DNA of 64,000 nucleotides from Cognatishimia activa (GTDB lineage: Bacteria; Pseudomonadota; Alphaproteobacteria; Rhodobacterales; Rhodobacteraceae): positions 126,501-190,500 of the forward strand of contig NZ_CP096147.1 of NCBI RefSeq assembly GCF_026016445.1, read 5' to 3'. Under the pieces are notes generated by a model that saw only the letters and a program-made list of their open reading frames with translations, made no database searches and was not told where the DNA came from. Positions within the stretch are counted from its first letter, which is position 1; each line of letters starts with the position of its first letter. Shown here piece after piece: positions 36,519 to 45,836 of this stretch. Made by a program: the position numbers and the translations under genes.

Positions 36519-36536
36519 ATTTGAAGAGAGATCCGA

Positions 36537-37901
36537 ATGGTATCTGCAGCAGAGCAAATGGCGGCCAACACAAGCTGGGCCGCGCTTGGTAAAGCGACCG
36601 ATCTTCGCAACCGCATTCTGTTCACCATCGCGCTTTTGATTGTTTATCGTCTGGGAACCTACATTCCGGTACCCGGCATTGACGCAAACGCGCTGCGTGA
36701 GTTCATGGAAGGTGCGGCGCAAGGCATCGGTGGCATCCTGACCATGTTCACCGGTGGTGCGCTGGGTCGTATGGGCATCTTTGCTCTGGGCATTATGCCG
36801 TATATCTCGGCGTCGATTATTGTTCAGCTTTTGACATCGATGGTTCCTGCGCTGGAGCAACTGAAAAAAGAAGGCGAGCAGGGTCGCAAGAAAATCAACC
36901 AATACACCCGCTATGGTACGGTTTTCCTTGCGACATTGCAGTCCTACGGTCTGGCGGTCTCTCTGCAATCCGGTGATCTTGTCACGAACCCAGGTACGTT
37001 CTTCCTTGTGTCCTGCATGGTGACACTGGTTGGCGGCACCATGTTCCTGATGTGGCTGGGTGAACAAATCACCGCGCGCGGCATCGGCAACGGTATCTCG
37101 TTGATCATTTTCGTTGGCATCATCGCTGAAGTTCCAGCCGCTCTGGCACAGTTCTTTGCCTCCGGTCGTTCCGGTGCGATCAGCCCAGCGGTTATCGTGG
37201 GCGTGATTGTTATGGTCGTTGCGACCATCGCGTTTGTGGTCTTCATGGAGCGTGCTCTGCGCAAGATCCACATTCAGTACCCACGCCGTCAGGTCGGTAT
37301 GAAGGTCTACGACGGTGGTTCATCCCACCTGCCAGTAAAAGTGAACCCAGCCGGCGTTATCCCTGCGATCTTCGCGAGCTCACTGTTGCTGTTGCCAACC
37401 ACGATTTCGACCTTCTCTGGCAACCAGACCAGCCCGATCATGTCGACCATTCTGGCCTATTTCGGACCTGGTCAGCCTCTGTATCTGCTGTTCTTCACAG
37501 CCATGATCGTCTTCTTCGCCTTCTTCTATACGTTCAACGTATCTTTCAAAGTGGACGAAGTGGCGGACAATCTGAAAAACCAGAACGGCTTTGTACCTGG
37601 CATCCGTCCGGGCAAGAAGACCGCCGAGTATCTGGAATACGTTGTGACGCGCATTCTTGTGCTGGGTTCCGGCTACCTTGCGGCAGTTTGTCTCCTGCCT
37701 GAGATTCTCCGTGGCCAATTGGCAATTCCTTTCTATTTTGGCGGGACTTCGGTACTGATCGTTGTTTCTGTGACCATGGACACAATCCAACAGGTCCAGA
37801 GCCATCTGCTGGCACATCAGTATGAAGGTCTGATTGAAAAATCGCAGCTGCGTGGAAAGGGTTCTAAGAAGCGCGGGAGAAAGGGAGCTGCTCGTCGATG
37901 A
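36537..37901 (+). CDS. secY: Preprotein translocase subunit SecY
   Basis: 454 residues with ten transmembrane helices. [27 protein letters not shown] starts helix 1, [27 protein letters not shown] is the plug and second helix region, and [15 protein letters not shown] follows. The basic C terminus ([14 protein letters not shown]) is long. It forms the SecYEG channel in the inner membrane. AGAGAGATCCGA precedes ATG 36537, and its stop overlaps the adk start by 4 nt. Confidence 0.97.
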   Translation: MVSAAEQMAANTSWAALGKATDLRNRILFTIALLIVYRLGTYIPVPGIDANALREFMEGAAQGIGGILTMFTGGALGRMGIFALGIMPYISASIIVQLLTSMVPALEQLKKEGEQGRKKINQYTRYGTVFLATLQSYGLAVSLQSGDLVTNPGTFFLVSCMVTLVGGTMFLMWLGEQITARGIGNGISLIIFVGIIAEVPAALAQFFASGRSGAISPAVIVGVIVMVVATIAFVVFMERALRKIHIQYPRRQVGMKVYDGGSSHLPVKVNPAGVIPAIFASSLLLLPTTISTFSGNQTSPIMSTILAYFGPGQPLYLLFFTAMIVFFAFFYTFNVSFKVDEVADNLKNQNGFVPGIRPGKKTAEYLEYVVTRILVLGSGYLAAVCLLPEILRGQLAIPFYFGGTSVLIVVSVTMDTIQQVQSHLLAHQYEGLIEKSQLRGKGSKKRGRKGAARR

Positions 37902-38473
37902 ATATTATTCTGCTTGGCCCTCCGGGTGCCGGTAAAGGAACGCAGGCAAGCCATCTGGTTGAGACCCGCGATATGATCCAACTGTCCACTGGTGACATGC
38001 TGCGCGAAGCAAAAACCAGCGGTTCTGAGATGGGCAAGAAGGTTGCGGCCATTATGGACGCAGGCGAGCTGGTCACAGACGAAATCGTGATCGGTCTGAT
38101 CCGCGAAAAGCTGGAAGGCAACAAGAAGGGTGGGTTCATCTTTGATGGTTTCCCACGCACTTTGACCCAAGCCGATGCTTTGGAAGAGCTGCTGGAAGAG
38201 ACCGGTGAAAAGCTGGATGCTGTGATTGCGCTAGCTGTGAACGACGAGGTTCTGGTGGACCGTATCGTTGGCCGTGCAGCGGAAGCTGTGGCTGCTGGTG
38301 GTACAGCCCGTGCAGACGATAACGAGGAAAGCCTCAAGATCCGTCTGATGGAGTACTACAAAAAGACCAATGCGCTGATCGGCTACTACCACGCAAAAGG
38401 CAACCTGACCTGGGTCGATGGTCTGGCGGAGATCGACGCAGTGAAAGCAGAGATTGCAGAAGCGCTGGGTTAA
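37898..38473 (+). CDS. adk: Adenylate kinase, short form
   Basis: 191 residues. P-loop [10 protein letters not shown] at residues 7-16, NMP-binding STGDMLREA and the [11 protein letters not shown] block. It is the short type without the inserted LID domain of the ~215-residue E. coli enzyme, with [21 protein letters not shown] in that place. It interconverts ATP, ADP and AMP. It ends the transcription unit at a very strong terminator. Confidence 0.96.
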   Translation: MNIILLGPPGAGKGTQASHLVETRDMIQLSTGDMLREAKTSGSEMGKKVAAIMDAGELVTDEIVIGLIREKLEGNKKGGFIFDGFPRTLTQADALEELLEETGEKLDAVIALAVNDEVLVDRIVGRAAEAVAAGGTARADDNEESLKIRLMEYYKKTNALIGYYHAKGNLTWVDGLAEIDAVKAEIAEALG

Positions 38474-38498
38474 GGTAGATCCAAGATAGTTTCAGAGA

Positions 38499-38529
38499 GC
38501 CCCGCGTAGAAATACGCGGGGCCTTTTTT
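38499..38529 (+). terminator. Intrinsic terminator after adk
   Basis: GCCCCGCGTA and TACGCGGGGC form a perfect 10-bp stem with a GAAA loop, followed by CTTTTTT. It also lies at the end of the convergent SDR gene. Confidence 0.95.
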
Positions 38530-39278
38530 CAGAGCGTTGGACACCCGGTGACCCCACCATCAACGACTAACTCCTGTCCCATCACAAACTGGCTTTCTTC
38601 TGAAGCAAGATACAGGACAGAAGGGACTACATCTGTGACCTGTGCCATCCGTCGCATCGGGATGCTCGCGGATACGGCTTCTTTGACCTGATCAAACGCT
38701 TCTCCTTCCAAGCCCATCTTGGCAAAGATGGGAGTCTCAGTAGGGCCGGGGCTCACGGCGTTCACACGGATACTACGCGGTGCAAGTTCTGTGGACAAAG
38801 TTGAAACGAGAGATTTGGCCGCTGCTTTGCTTGCTGAATAGGCGGCGGAATTGGGCTCTCCCATTTGGTTTGCGATCGAAGTTGTTAGGATGATACTCGA
38901 TCCCGCGCTCATGATCGGTAGCGCCTCTTTGATCGTGTTGAGCACACCAAAGAAGTTCACTTCCATTACCCGTCGAAAGTGAGCCGTGTCTGTCGCATCA
39001 AGCGGCAGGAATTCGGCGATGCCGGCGTTGGCGAATAAGACATCAAGCTTCCCTTCGGAGATTTTTATCGTTTCAAAAAAATCTGCCAGAGAGTCTGGTT
39101 GGGTGACGTCGGCATGGATCGGGTGAATGTTTTGTTGATCCATGTCGGTCTGGAATGCCGTAGCACTACGCCCCGCTACATAAACCGCTCCGCCTTCTTT
39201 AGCGAATGCCTTTGCAGCTCCTAATCCAATACCTGAGGTGCCACCTGTAATAGCGATGGTCTTTGATTTAAATCGCAT
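38529..39278 (-). CDS. SDR family oxidoreductase
   Basis: 249 residues of the classical type: TGGTSGIG at residues 11-18, NAG at 84-86, catalytic S134, Y147 and K151, and PGPTETPI after the active site. The C terminus ends VDGGVTG. Substrate unknown. It is transcribed divergently from a LysR regulator across an 87-nt gap, the usual sign that LysR controls it. The 3' end abuts the adk terminator. Confidence 0.85.
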   Translation of the reverse strand: MRFKSKTIAITGGTSGIGLGAAKAFAKEGGAVYVAGRSATAFQTDMDQQNIHPIHADVTQPDSLADFFETIKISEGKLDVLFANAGIAEFLPLDATDTAHFRRVMEVNFFGVLNTIKEALPIMSAGSSIILTTSIANQMGEPNSAAYSASKAAAKSLVSTLSTELAPRSIRVNAVSPGPTETPIFAKMGLEGEAFDQVKEAVSASIPMRRMAQVTDVVPSVLYLASEESQFVMGQELVVDGGVTGCPTL

Positions 39279-39330
39279 CTGTCTTCCCTTTGCGTTCGAT
39301 AGAGTTGAAGTAGACGCGAAAAAATCATTG

Positions 39331-39348
39331 TTGAAATTGATGTTCCAA
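39331..39348. promoter_or_regulatory. Candidate LysR operator between SDR and lysR genes
   Basis: An imperfect dyad with ends TTGAA and TTCCAA lies in the 87-nt divergent gap, 18 nt before the LysR start. LysR-type sites are T-N11-A dyads, so this is a fair but unproved candidate. It may also overlap a promoter. Confidence 0.4.
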
Positions 39349-39365
39349 ATCTCAATATTCGCCTG

Positions 39366-40271
39366 ATGAATAATGTAAGAAACTTAAGAAACTTAGATCT
39401 GAACTTGCTGGTGATTTTTGATGCCGTTTATCGCGAACGCCATGTCACCCGGGCTGCTGAGCGCCTAAACATGTCGCAACCTGCCGTGTCCAATGCGTTG
39501 CACAGGCTTCGACACAGTTTAAAGGATGATCTGTTCATCAAGACGCAGCAGGGGATCGATCCAACGGAGCGGGCCCACAGGTTGGCGACGCCCATTAGGG
39601 CAATCTTAAAAGAGCTTGAGGAAGTGCTGGCTCATCAATCTTTTGATCCATTCGCCTCTGACGGTGAAATCACAATTGCAGCCGTGGACTATGTGAATAT
39701 TGCGCTTCTGCCAGAACTCTTGACGGTGCTTTCAAAGAAAGCCCCTGGCTTACGTGTTCGCATGATGCCAACCCATGGCCGGTCCTATGATCTTTTAGAC
39801 CGCGGTGAAGCTGATATTGCATTGGCTAGCTTTGACTCGGTGCCCTCGCGGTTTCGCAAAGAGACGCTCAAAATCGAAGATTATGTCTGCGTTGTAAGAT
39901 CGGACCATCCGGTGTTGTCAAAAAGCTTTGACGCAGCGGCCTATGCAGGATTGGATCACATTCTGCAAAGCCCGAAGGGTGATTTGAAGGGCAGCACCGA
40001 CAAGTCACTCTCAGAGCTTGGGCTAGAGCGGAAGGTGAAACTCAGCATCTCCAGTTTCGCGCATGCACCGGAGATATTGGTTTCGACCGATATGGTGTTG
40101 ACCGCGCCACGCTCTGTCGCACAAACGCTGTGCAAGGACATGCGTTTATCGATGTGCCCTTGCCCGGTCGCCGTTGATGAGGCGGCTCAAAGATTGGACA
40201 TGTTGTGGCACAATCGTCTTGGGTCGCGGCCTCTTGCTGAGTGGATACGGCAAGAACTTCGCAATCTTTGA
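39366..40271 (+). CDS. LysR family transcriptional regulator
   Basis: 301 residues. The N-terminal helix-turn-helix LDLNLLVIFDAVYRERHVTRAAERLNMSQPAVSNALHRLRH is at residues ~8-50, followed by the effector-binding domain with two periplasmic-binding-protein lobes. Typical NodD/NahR-like start (LRNLDLNLL). The likely targets are the divergent SDR gene and itself. The inducer is unknown. No clear ribosome binding site precedes ATG 39366. Confidence 0.88.
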   Translation: MNNVRNLRNLDLNLLVIFDAVYRERHVTRAAERLNMSQPAVSNALHRLRHSLKDDLFIKTQQGIDPTERAHRLATPIRAILKELEEVLAHQSFDPFASDGEITIAAVDYVNIALLPELLTVLSKKAPGLRVRMMPTHGRSYDLLDRGEADIALASFDSVPSRFRKETLKIEDYVCVVRSDHPVLSKSFDAAAYAGLDHILQSPKGDLKGSTDKSLSELGLERKVKLSISSFAHAPEILVSTDMVLTAPRSVAQTLCKDMRLSMCPCPVAVDEAAQRLDMLWHNRLGSRPLAEWIRQELRNL

Positions 40272-40336
40272 TGTCATGAGGGGTTTGCAACCACGCGCAA
40301 CTATGGTGCACTTACGGCGTGAACGGGGAATAGACT

Positions 40337-42226
40337 ATGACTGATTTTTTACTACTGGCCTTTGTCTTTTTGATTGCCGGGGTGGTTGCGGTGCCGATTG
40401 CATCACGACTGGGGCTGGGCTCTGTCCTCGGATATCTGATCGCTGGCATCGTGATCAGCCCAATCTTGGCGTGGCTGCATGTGGATGTGATCTCGATCCA
40501 GCACTTCGCTGAATTTGGCGTGGTCATGATGTTGTTTCTGGTGGGCCTGGAACTCGAACCAAAACTGCTTTGGTCGATGCGGGCCAAACTCTTAGGGCTG
40601 GGTGGCGGACAAGTGGGAATAACGGCTGCTCTGGTGATGGCTGTGGCCATGGCGTTTGGGCAACCTTGGACTGTGTCATTGGCCATAGGTTTGGTCTTTG
40701 CACTCTCTTCAACAGCGATTGTTTTGCAGACCCTTGGAGAAAAGGGGCTGATGAAAAGCGATGGCGGGCAGTCGAGCTTCTCGGTTTTGCTTTTCCAGGA
40801 TATCGCGGTGATCCCAATGCTGGCTTTGGTGCCGCTTCTTGCGATGCCAGAAATCATGGAAGCGATGAGCCATGCAGCTGATCATGCTGGCGATCATGGC
40901 GGAGATGATCACGGAGATGGTCATGGGTCATCTATGAGCTTGGTTGATGGGCTGCCGGGCTGGGCCGTTGCGCTTGTGACGCTCGGATCCATTGCGGTTG
41001 TTGTTGGTGGTGGGATGTTCCTGACCAGTCCGATCTTTCGTTTCATCGCCGGTGCGCAGCTGCGGGAGCTGTTTGTGGCGACCGCTTTGATGATAGTGAT
41101 TGGTATTGCACTGCTAATGTCTCTCGTGGGATTGTCCCCAGCATTGGGAACTTTTCTTGCCGGTGTGGTTTTAGCCAACAGCGAATATCGACACGAGCTT
41201 GAAAGTGACATCGATCCCTTCAAAGGCCTCCTGCTAGGCTTGTTCTTCATGACGGTCGGCGCAGGTATCAACTTTGGGCTGCTGTTTGATAACCTCGGAG
41301 CCATCGTTGGGCTGACTTTGGGTTTGATGCTTCTAAAGTCTGCAGTGCTACTCGCGCTTTCCTTCGTCTTCAAAATTCAGGGCGCCGACCGCTGGCTCTT
41401 TGCCCTGGGTCTTGCGCAGGCGGGTGAGTTTGGATTTGTGCTGCTGTCTTTCACCGTCGCAAATGCTGTGATCCCCGCGGAGCTTGCCGATCGGCTGTTG
41501 TTGATCGTGGCACTCTCGATGCTGCTGACACCGGCTTTGTTCATCATCTACGACAAGATCATCGCACCGCGATATTCGGATGCTGAAGAGCGTGAGATGG
41601 ATGAAATCGCCGAACATAGCGATATTATCATTGCTGGTCATGGGCGTGTTGGCGGGATTGTCAGCCGTATACTTCGCGGGGCTGGGATGAACCCGACCGT
41701 GATCGATTACAGCTCCAAACAACTTGAGATGCTGAAGGCTTTCAATGTTCAGGCCTACTACGGCGATGCAACGCGACCTGATCTGTTACATGCGGCAGGC
41801 ATTCATCAAGCGAAGCTTTTGATCATAGCCATCGATAACAAAGAGCAGACCACAGAACTGGTGCACTACGTCAAACACCACTACCCGGACCTTCATGTGG
41901 TCGCGCGTGCTGTGGATCGGAACCACGTTTACGATCTCTGGGCAGCAGGGTGCCGCGATATCATACGGGACACATATGATAGTTCGCTGCGCATGGGGCG
42001 GTCTGCCATTGAAGCACTGGGTTATTCTGCTGATCAGGCGACCCGCATGGTCGATGCGTTTAACGAGTTGGATCGCCGCAGCATGTTGGCGCTGGCCAAT
42101 GAATATGATCCGGCGATTCCAGCCATGGAAAACGAGGACTACATGAACGCCGTGCGCGAGATGCAAGGGGATTGGCAAGCGGAATTGGAAACCAAGATGA
42201 AGGGGATCATGGCCGGGAAAACCTAG
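40337..42226 (+). CDS. CPA2-family cation:proton antiporter with RCK domain
   Basis: 629 residues. About 12 transmembrane helices cover residues 1-400 (LGSVLGYLIAGIVISP, FLVGLELEPKLLW, SVLLFQDIAVIPML), then a NAD-binding RCK/TrkA-N domain begins at ~429 (DIIIAGHGRVGGIVSRIL). This is the KefB/KefC layout for K+/H+ exchange. A His/Asp/Gly-rich loop (residues 179-196 with five His) is inserted between membrane segments. The C terminus ends soon after the RCK domain. It is flanked by the lysR gene upstream and a hairpin at 42246 downstream. Confidence 0.88.
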   Translation: MTDFLLLAFVFLIAGVVAVPIASRLGLGSVLGYLIAGIVISPILAWLHVDVISIQHFAEFGVVMMLFLVGLELEPKLLWSMRAKLLGLGGGQVGITAALVMAVAMAFGQPWTVSLAIGLVFALSSTAIVLQTLGEKGLMKSDGGQSSFSVLLFQDIAVIPMLALVPLLAMPEIMEAMSHAADHAGDHGGDDHGDGHGSSMSLVDGLPGWAVALVTLGSIAVVVGGGMFLTSPIFRFIAGAQLRELFVATALMIVIGIALLMSLVGLSPALGTFLAGVVLANSEYRHELESDIDPFKGLLLGLFFMTVGAGINFGLLFDNLGAIVGLTLGLMLLKSAVLLALSFVFKIQGADRWLFALGLAQAGEFGFVLLSFTVANAVIPAELADRLLLIVALSMLLTPALFIIYDKIIAPRYSDAEEREMDEIAEHSDIIIAGHGRVGGIVSRILRGAGMNPTVIDYSSKQLEMLKAFNVQAYYGDATRPDLLHAAGIHQAKLLIIAIDNKEQTTELVHYVKHHYPDLHVVARAVDRNHVYDLWAAGCRDIIRDTYDSSLRMGRSAIEALGYSADQATRMVDAFNELDRRSMLALANEYDPAIPAMENEDYMNAVREMQGDWQAELETKMKGIMAGKT

Positions 42227-42245
42227 CCAGCGATCGGGAGAATGC

Positions 42246-42268
42246 GGAGGGCGCGCTTGTCGCCCTCC
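42246..42268. terminator. Hairpin between convergent antiporter and outer-membrane genes
   Basis: GGAGGGCG pairs with CGCCCTCC around a 7-nt loop, then ACTTTGCTT. Its location between two convergent genes suits a shared terminator. Confidence 0.65.
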
Positions 42269-42275
42269 ACTTTGC

Positions 42276-42944
42276 TTAGAAGTCGTATTTGACGCCGAAG
42301 CTGACCTTGTTAAGGGAAATCCGATTTGGATTAACCCGGCCTGTGCCGCCAGCGACTTCGGGGATGCCGTCAAATGAGACATCGGCAACTTGTGTGAATT
42401 CGGTGAAGACAGAGAATTGGTCGTTCACCGCGTAACGCGCGCCAGCACCGAAAGAGACCGCGCCTTCACGGCGAGAGTCTGTTCTGACTGGTGGAGCAAA
42501 AGTATAGGAATTGCGCAGGTCGAAATCCAAAGTGGTGTAGCCGACGTGACCGTACAGCGATAGTTTCGGAGCAACTTCGACACCTGCCAGAATGCGCGCA
42601 CCGTAGCTTGCATTCAGGCTAACATCGGTCGCAAGAACGCCGACGATGTTTCGAGAGCTTGCGTCTTCGAAGTTATAAAATGCCTCCGCACCAAGAAAGA
42701 ATGGCCCGTTGCCGATATTCCGCTCGTAACCCAGTGCAAGACCTCCTGAGAAATCGGTGGTTTCGGAAAAACCGACGCCTGCTGTGTCAGGGACCGGAAG
42801 CCCGGGGGTGGAGTCGTTGCGCTCTAGTGTGTGACCGCTGGTTGTCGCGCTGATATTACCGCTGATGTAAAACCCATCAGCCTGAGCAGTCGCTGCCGAC
42901 AGGCCGAGCGCCACTGTTAGGGCGAGCCCCTTATGGATGTTCAT
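42276..42944 (-). CDS. Outer-membrane beta-barrel protein
   Basis: 222 residues starting at ATG 42944, preceded by GGAGATTTGAA. MNIHKGLALTVALGLSAATAQADG is a signal peptide. The body alternates aromatic strands (GGLALGYERNIGNGPFFLGAEAFYNFED, GARILAGVEVAPKLSLYGHVGYT, FGAGARYAVNDQFSVFTEFTQV) and ends in KVSFGVKYDF with a C-terminal phenylalanine, as recognised by BamA. It belongs to the small OmpA/opacity-like barrels (COG3637-like). The upstream frame to 43010 has no homology and would bury the signal peptide. Role unknown. Confidence 0.83.
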   Translation of the reverse strand: MNIHKGLALTVALGLSAATAQADGFYISGNISATTSGHTLERNDSTPGLPVPDTAGVGFSETTDFSGGLALGYERNIGNGPFFLGAEAFYNFEDASSRNIVGVLATDVSLNASYGARILAGVEVAPKLSLYGHVGYTTLDFDLRNSYTFAPPVRTDSRREGAVSFGAGARYAVNDQFSVFTEFTQVADVSFDGIPEVAGGTGRVNPNRISLNKVSFGVKYDF

Positions 42945-43100
42945 TTCAAATCTCCAACTGTTTTGAATGTAAGAAATGGATGCGCCAACGCGGTGCGAAA
43001 TGGAAATCACACAGCTTCAACTGAGTGTTGGAATTTTCATTGAAAATGCGTAGATTTAACTATCGAAAACGTGTCTCGCGCGTGAGCGGTTGATCGGCCC

Positions 43101-43129
43101 TTGACCCACTCCCAATTCCCCCGTATTGA
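43101..43129 (+). promoter_or_regulatory. Sigma70-like promoter of the alpha operon (rpsM)
   Basis: -35 TTGACC (43101-43106), 17-bp spacer, -10 TATTGA (43124-43129). The 345-nt gap 42945-43289 holds this promoter, a hairpin in the leader (43204-43231) and otherwise AT-rich sequence with no ORF. Confidence 0.65.
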
Positions 43130-43203
43130 CCCCTATCTCTATTAGAGAATCAAATTCTTGTTTTTCGGGTCGCGCCCGCGAAACAGATCACCTGATCAGC
43201 TAT

Positions 43204-43231
43204 AGCCCGATGGCCCTAAACGCCTCGGGCT
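43204..43231 (+). promoter_or_regulatory. Leader hairpin before rpsM
   Basis: AGCCCGA (43204-43210) pairs with TCGGGCT (43225-43231), with an inner GGC/GCC. It lies 58 nt ahead of the TTG start of rpsM and could be a translational control element; in E. coli the alpha operon leader binds S4, but rpsD is not in this operon. Confidence 0.45.
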
Positions 43232-43289
43232 TATGTTGTGAAAAAAGGTTCTGGAGCTACGGAACCGCAACAATGAAGGACTAAGACAC

Positions 43290-43658
43290 TTGGCACGTAT
43301 CGCCGGCGTTAACATCCCGACCCACAAACGGGTCCCGATCGCCCTTACTTATATCACTGGCATTGGCCACACATCCGCTGCATCCATCTGTGAAGCAGTT
43401 GGTATCGACGCCACTCGCCGCGTAAACGAACTGTCCGACGCAGAAGTTCTGGCCGTTCGTGAGCACATCGACGCAAACTACACCGTTGAAGGTGACCTGC
43501 GCCGTGAAGTTCAAATGAACATCAAACGCCTGATGGACCTGGGTTGCTACCGCGGCCTGCGTCACCGTCGTAACCTGCCGGTTCGCGGTCAGCGTACCCA
43601 CACTAACGCTCGTACTCGCAAAGGTCCTGCAAAGGCCATTGCTGGTAAGAAGAAATAA
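43290..43658 (+). CDS. rpsM: 30S ribosomal protein uS13
   Basis: 122 residues starting at TTG 43290: [28 protein letters not shown] at the N terminus and [26 protein letters not shown] at the C terminus. GAAGGACTAAGACAC gives an AAGGA site nine bases before the TTG. No ATG is available in the right place, so the rare start codon is real and may lower or regulate translation. uS13 bridges the 30S head to the 50S subunit. Confidence 0.95.
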   Translation: MARIAGVNIPTHKRVPIALTYITGIGHTSAASICEAVGIDATRRVNELSDAEVLAVREHIDANYTVEGDLRREVQMNIKRLMDLGCYRGLRHRRNLPVRGQRTHTNARTRKGPAKAIAGKKK

Positions 43659-43672
43659 GGGGGGCTGATTAG

Positions 43673-44062
43673 ATGGCACGCGATAAGAGAGCGCCTAAGC
43701 GCAAGGAACGTAAGAACATCGCAGCTGGTGTTGCTCACGTGAACTCGTCGTTCAACAACACCAAAATCCTGATCTCTGACGTTCAGGGTAACGCGATTTC
43801 CTGGTCCTCTGCTGGCACCATGGGTTTCAAAGGCTCCCGTAAGTCTACCCCATATGCTGCTCAGATGGCTGCGGAAGATGCTGGCAAAAAAGCACAGGAT
43901 CACGGCGTAAAAACTCTGGAAGTTGAAGTTCAAGGTCCAGGTTCCGGTCGTGAATCCGCACTGCGCGCATTGGCTGCAATTGGTTTCAACATCACATCCA
44001 TCCGTGACGTGACCCCAATCGCACACAACGGCTGCCGCCCACCAAAGCGCCGCCGCGTATAA
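43673..44062 (+). CDS. rpsK: 30S ribosomal protein uS11
   Basis: 129 residues, [50 protein letters not shown] and [18 protein letters not shown] at the end. uS11 sits on the 30S platform near the E-site mRNA. GGGGGGCTGATTAG before ATG 43673 is a weak ribosome binding site. The following 114 nt to rpoA contain a strong hairpin at 44078. rpsD is not between rpsK and rpoA, as usual in alphaproteobacteria. Confidence 0.97.
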   Translation: MARDKRAPKRKERKNIAAGVAHVNSSFNNTKILISDVQGNAISWSSAGTMGFKGSRKSTPYAAQMAAEDAGKKAQDHGVKTLEVEVQGPGSGRESALRALAAIGFNITSIRDVTPIAHNGCRPPKRRRV

Positions 44063-44077
44063 TTCGAATTTTAGGTT

Positions 44078-44106
44078 CTGGGGCCGCGTGTTTTTCACGG
44101 CCCCAG
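44078..44106 (+). promoter_or_regulatory. Strong hairpin between rpsK and rpoA
   Basis: CTGGGGCCG-(CG)-TG (44078-44090) pairs with CACGGCCCCAG (44096-44106) with one 2-nt bulge and a TTTTT loop. No T-run follows, so it is probably a processing, stability or attenuation element rather than a terminator. Confidence 0.6.
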
Positions 44107-44176
44107 TTCGTCATTTTGAAACCTCGGGAGTTGAACCCTGATTGATCATGGGGGTTTGACAGGAATGGAGGGACGC

Positions 44177-45193
44177 ATGATCCACAAAAACTGGGCAGAA
44201 CTGATCAAGCCAACCCAGCTTGAAATCAAGCCGGGCAATGATCCTGCACGCCAAGCAACTGTTGTAGCCGAGCCTCTGGAACGTGGTTTTGGTCTGACAA
44301 TGGGTAACGCGCTGCGCCGCGTTCTGATGAGCTCCCTGCAAGGTGCGGCCATCACTTCCGTACAGATCGACAACGTTCTGCACGAGTTCTCTTCTGTTGC
44401 TGGCGTTCGTGAAGACGTCACCGACATCATCCTGAACCTTAAGCAGGTTGCTCTGCGCATGGAAGTGGAAGGCCCTAAGCGTCTTTCCATCAATGCAAAG
44501 GGTCCAGGCGCTGTGACTGCGGGTGATATCTCTGACTCCGCGGGCATCGAAGTTCTGAACAAAGATCTGGTTATCTGCCACCTCGACGATGGCGCGGACC
44601 TCTTTGTTGAGCTGACTGTGAACACTGGCAAGGGCTATGTCTCTGCAGACAAAAACAAGCCAGAAGACGCACCAATTGGCCTGATGCCAATCGATGCGAT
44701 TTACTCTCCGGTCAAGAAGGTCTCTTATGACGTTCAGCCAACCCGTGAAGGTCAGGTTCTGGACTATGACAAGCTGACCATGAAGATCGAAACAGATGGT
44801 TCCATCACACCAGAAGACGCGGTTGCATTCGCAGCACGTATTCTGCAGGATCAGCTGTCCATCTTCGTAAACTTCGACGAACCAGAAGCGGCTGGCCGTC
44901 AGGACGAAGACGATGGTCTCGAGTTCAACCCACTTCTGCTGAAGAAAGTGGACGAGCTGGAACTCTCTGTACGTTCTGCAAACTGCCTGAAGAACGACAA
45001 CATCGTTTACATCGGCGATCTGATCCAGAAAACCGAAGCAGAAATGCTGCGCACACCAAACTTCGGCCGCAAATCTTTGAACGAGATCAAAGAAGTGCTG
45101 TCCGGCATGGGGCTGCACCTTGGCATGGACGTCGAGGACTGGCCACCAGACAACATCGAAGATCTGGCAAAGAAATTCGAAGACGCATTCTAA
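44177..45193 (+). CDS. rpoA: RNA polymerase alpha subunit
   Basis: 338 residues from ATG 44177. The N-terminal dimerisation domain has [42 protein letters not shown], and the C-terminal domain (~250-325) has [38 protein letters not shown] for UP-element and activator contacts. The frame is open to 44156, but GGAGGGACGC directly precedes ATG 44177. It follows rpsK by 114 nt and precedes rplQ by 162 nt. Confidence 0.97.
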   Translation: MIHKNWAELIKPTQLEIKPGNDPARQATVVAEPLERGFGLTMGNALRRVLMSSLQGAAITSVQIDNVLHEFSSVAGVREDVTDIILNLKQVALRMEVEGPKRLSINAKGPGAVTAGDISDSAGIEVLNKDLVICHLDDGADLFVELTVNTGKGYVSADKNKPEDAPIGLMPIDAIYSPVKKVSYDVQPTREGQVLDYDKLTMKIETDGSITPEDAVAFAARILQDQLSIFVNFDEPEAAGRQDEDDGLEFNPLLLKKVDELELSVRSANCLKNDNIVYIGDLIQKTEAEMLRTPNFGRKSLNEIKEVLSGMGLHLGMDVEDWPPDNIEDLAKKFEDAF

Positions 45194-45211
45194 GAGCGTC
45201 TTGATAAATTC

Positions 45212-45237
45212 TGGCGGGGCATGTAAATGGCCCGCCA
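45212..45237 (+). promoter_or_regulatory. Hairpin between rpoA and rplQ
   Basis: TGGCGGG (45212-45218) pairs with CCCGCCA (45231-45237). It is not followed by a T-run; likely a transcript processing or stability hairpin in the 162-nt gap. Confidence 0.5.
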
Positions 45238-45355
45238 AATGCTCGCAGGTAGCGAGGAAAACAAGGGCAATCCTGCCCCAAGGAGAGCGACCGACACGCA
45301 TCGGAAGCCAGACAAAGTACCGGCCAACCAAGGCCACCAAAGAAGGATTGAAATT

Positions 45356-45775
45356 ATGCGTCACGCAAAAGGCTACCGTCGCCTCAACCGTACACACGAA
45401 CACCGCAAAGCGATGTTCGCAAACATGGCTGGTTCCCTGATCGAGCACGAGCAGATCAAAACAACCCTGCCAAAAGCAAAAGAACTGCGCCCGATCGTTG
45501 AAAAACTGATCACTCTGGGCAAACGCGGCGACCTGCACGCGCGTCGTCAGGCAGCTGCTCAGCTGAAGCAAGACAAGCACGTTGCGAAACTGTTCGAGGT
45601 GCTTGGACCACGTTTTGCAGAGCGTCAGGGTGGTTACATCCGCGTTCTGAAAGCTGGCTTCCGCTACGGCGACATGGCACCAATGGCGATCATCGAATTC
45701 GTTGAGCGCGATGCGGATGCAAAAGGCGCAGCTGACAAAGCACGTCTGGCCGAAGAAGAAGCGGCAGCAGAATAA
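45356..45775 (+). CDS. rplQ: 50S ribosomal protein bL17
   Basis: 139 residues from ATG 45356, [53 protein letters not shown] at the start and an Ala/Glu-rich tail at the end (AEEEAAAE). The frame runs upstream to 45227, but homology starts at 45356, where AAGAAGGATTGAAATT gives the ribosome binding site. It ends the alpha operon at a strong terminator. Confidence 0.97.
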   Translation: MRHAKGYRRLNRTHEHRKAMFANMAGSLIEHEQIKTTLPKAKELRPIVEKLITLGKRGDLHARRQAAAQLKQDKHVAKLFEVLGPRFAERQGGYIRVLKAGFRYGDMAPMAIIEFVERDADAKGAADKARLAEEEAAAE

Positions 45776-45797
45776 GAATTCTGATCTTTATGATCAC

Positions 45798-45826
45798 AAA
45801 AGCCCGCCAGTTTGGCGGGCTTTTTT
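45798..45826 (+). terminator. Intrinsic terminator after rplQ
   Basis: AAGCCCGCC pairs with GGCGGGCTT (AGTTT loop) and is followed by TTTTTT. It ends the last ribosomal unit of the window. Confidence 0.95.
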
Positions 45827-45836
45827 GTTGGAGCTC

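Noticed and set aside
44111..45580. A long minus-strand open frame opposite rpoA and rplQ.
   Set aside because: Antisense artefact of biased codons; composition unlike a real protein.
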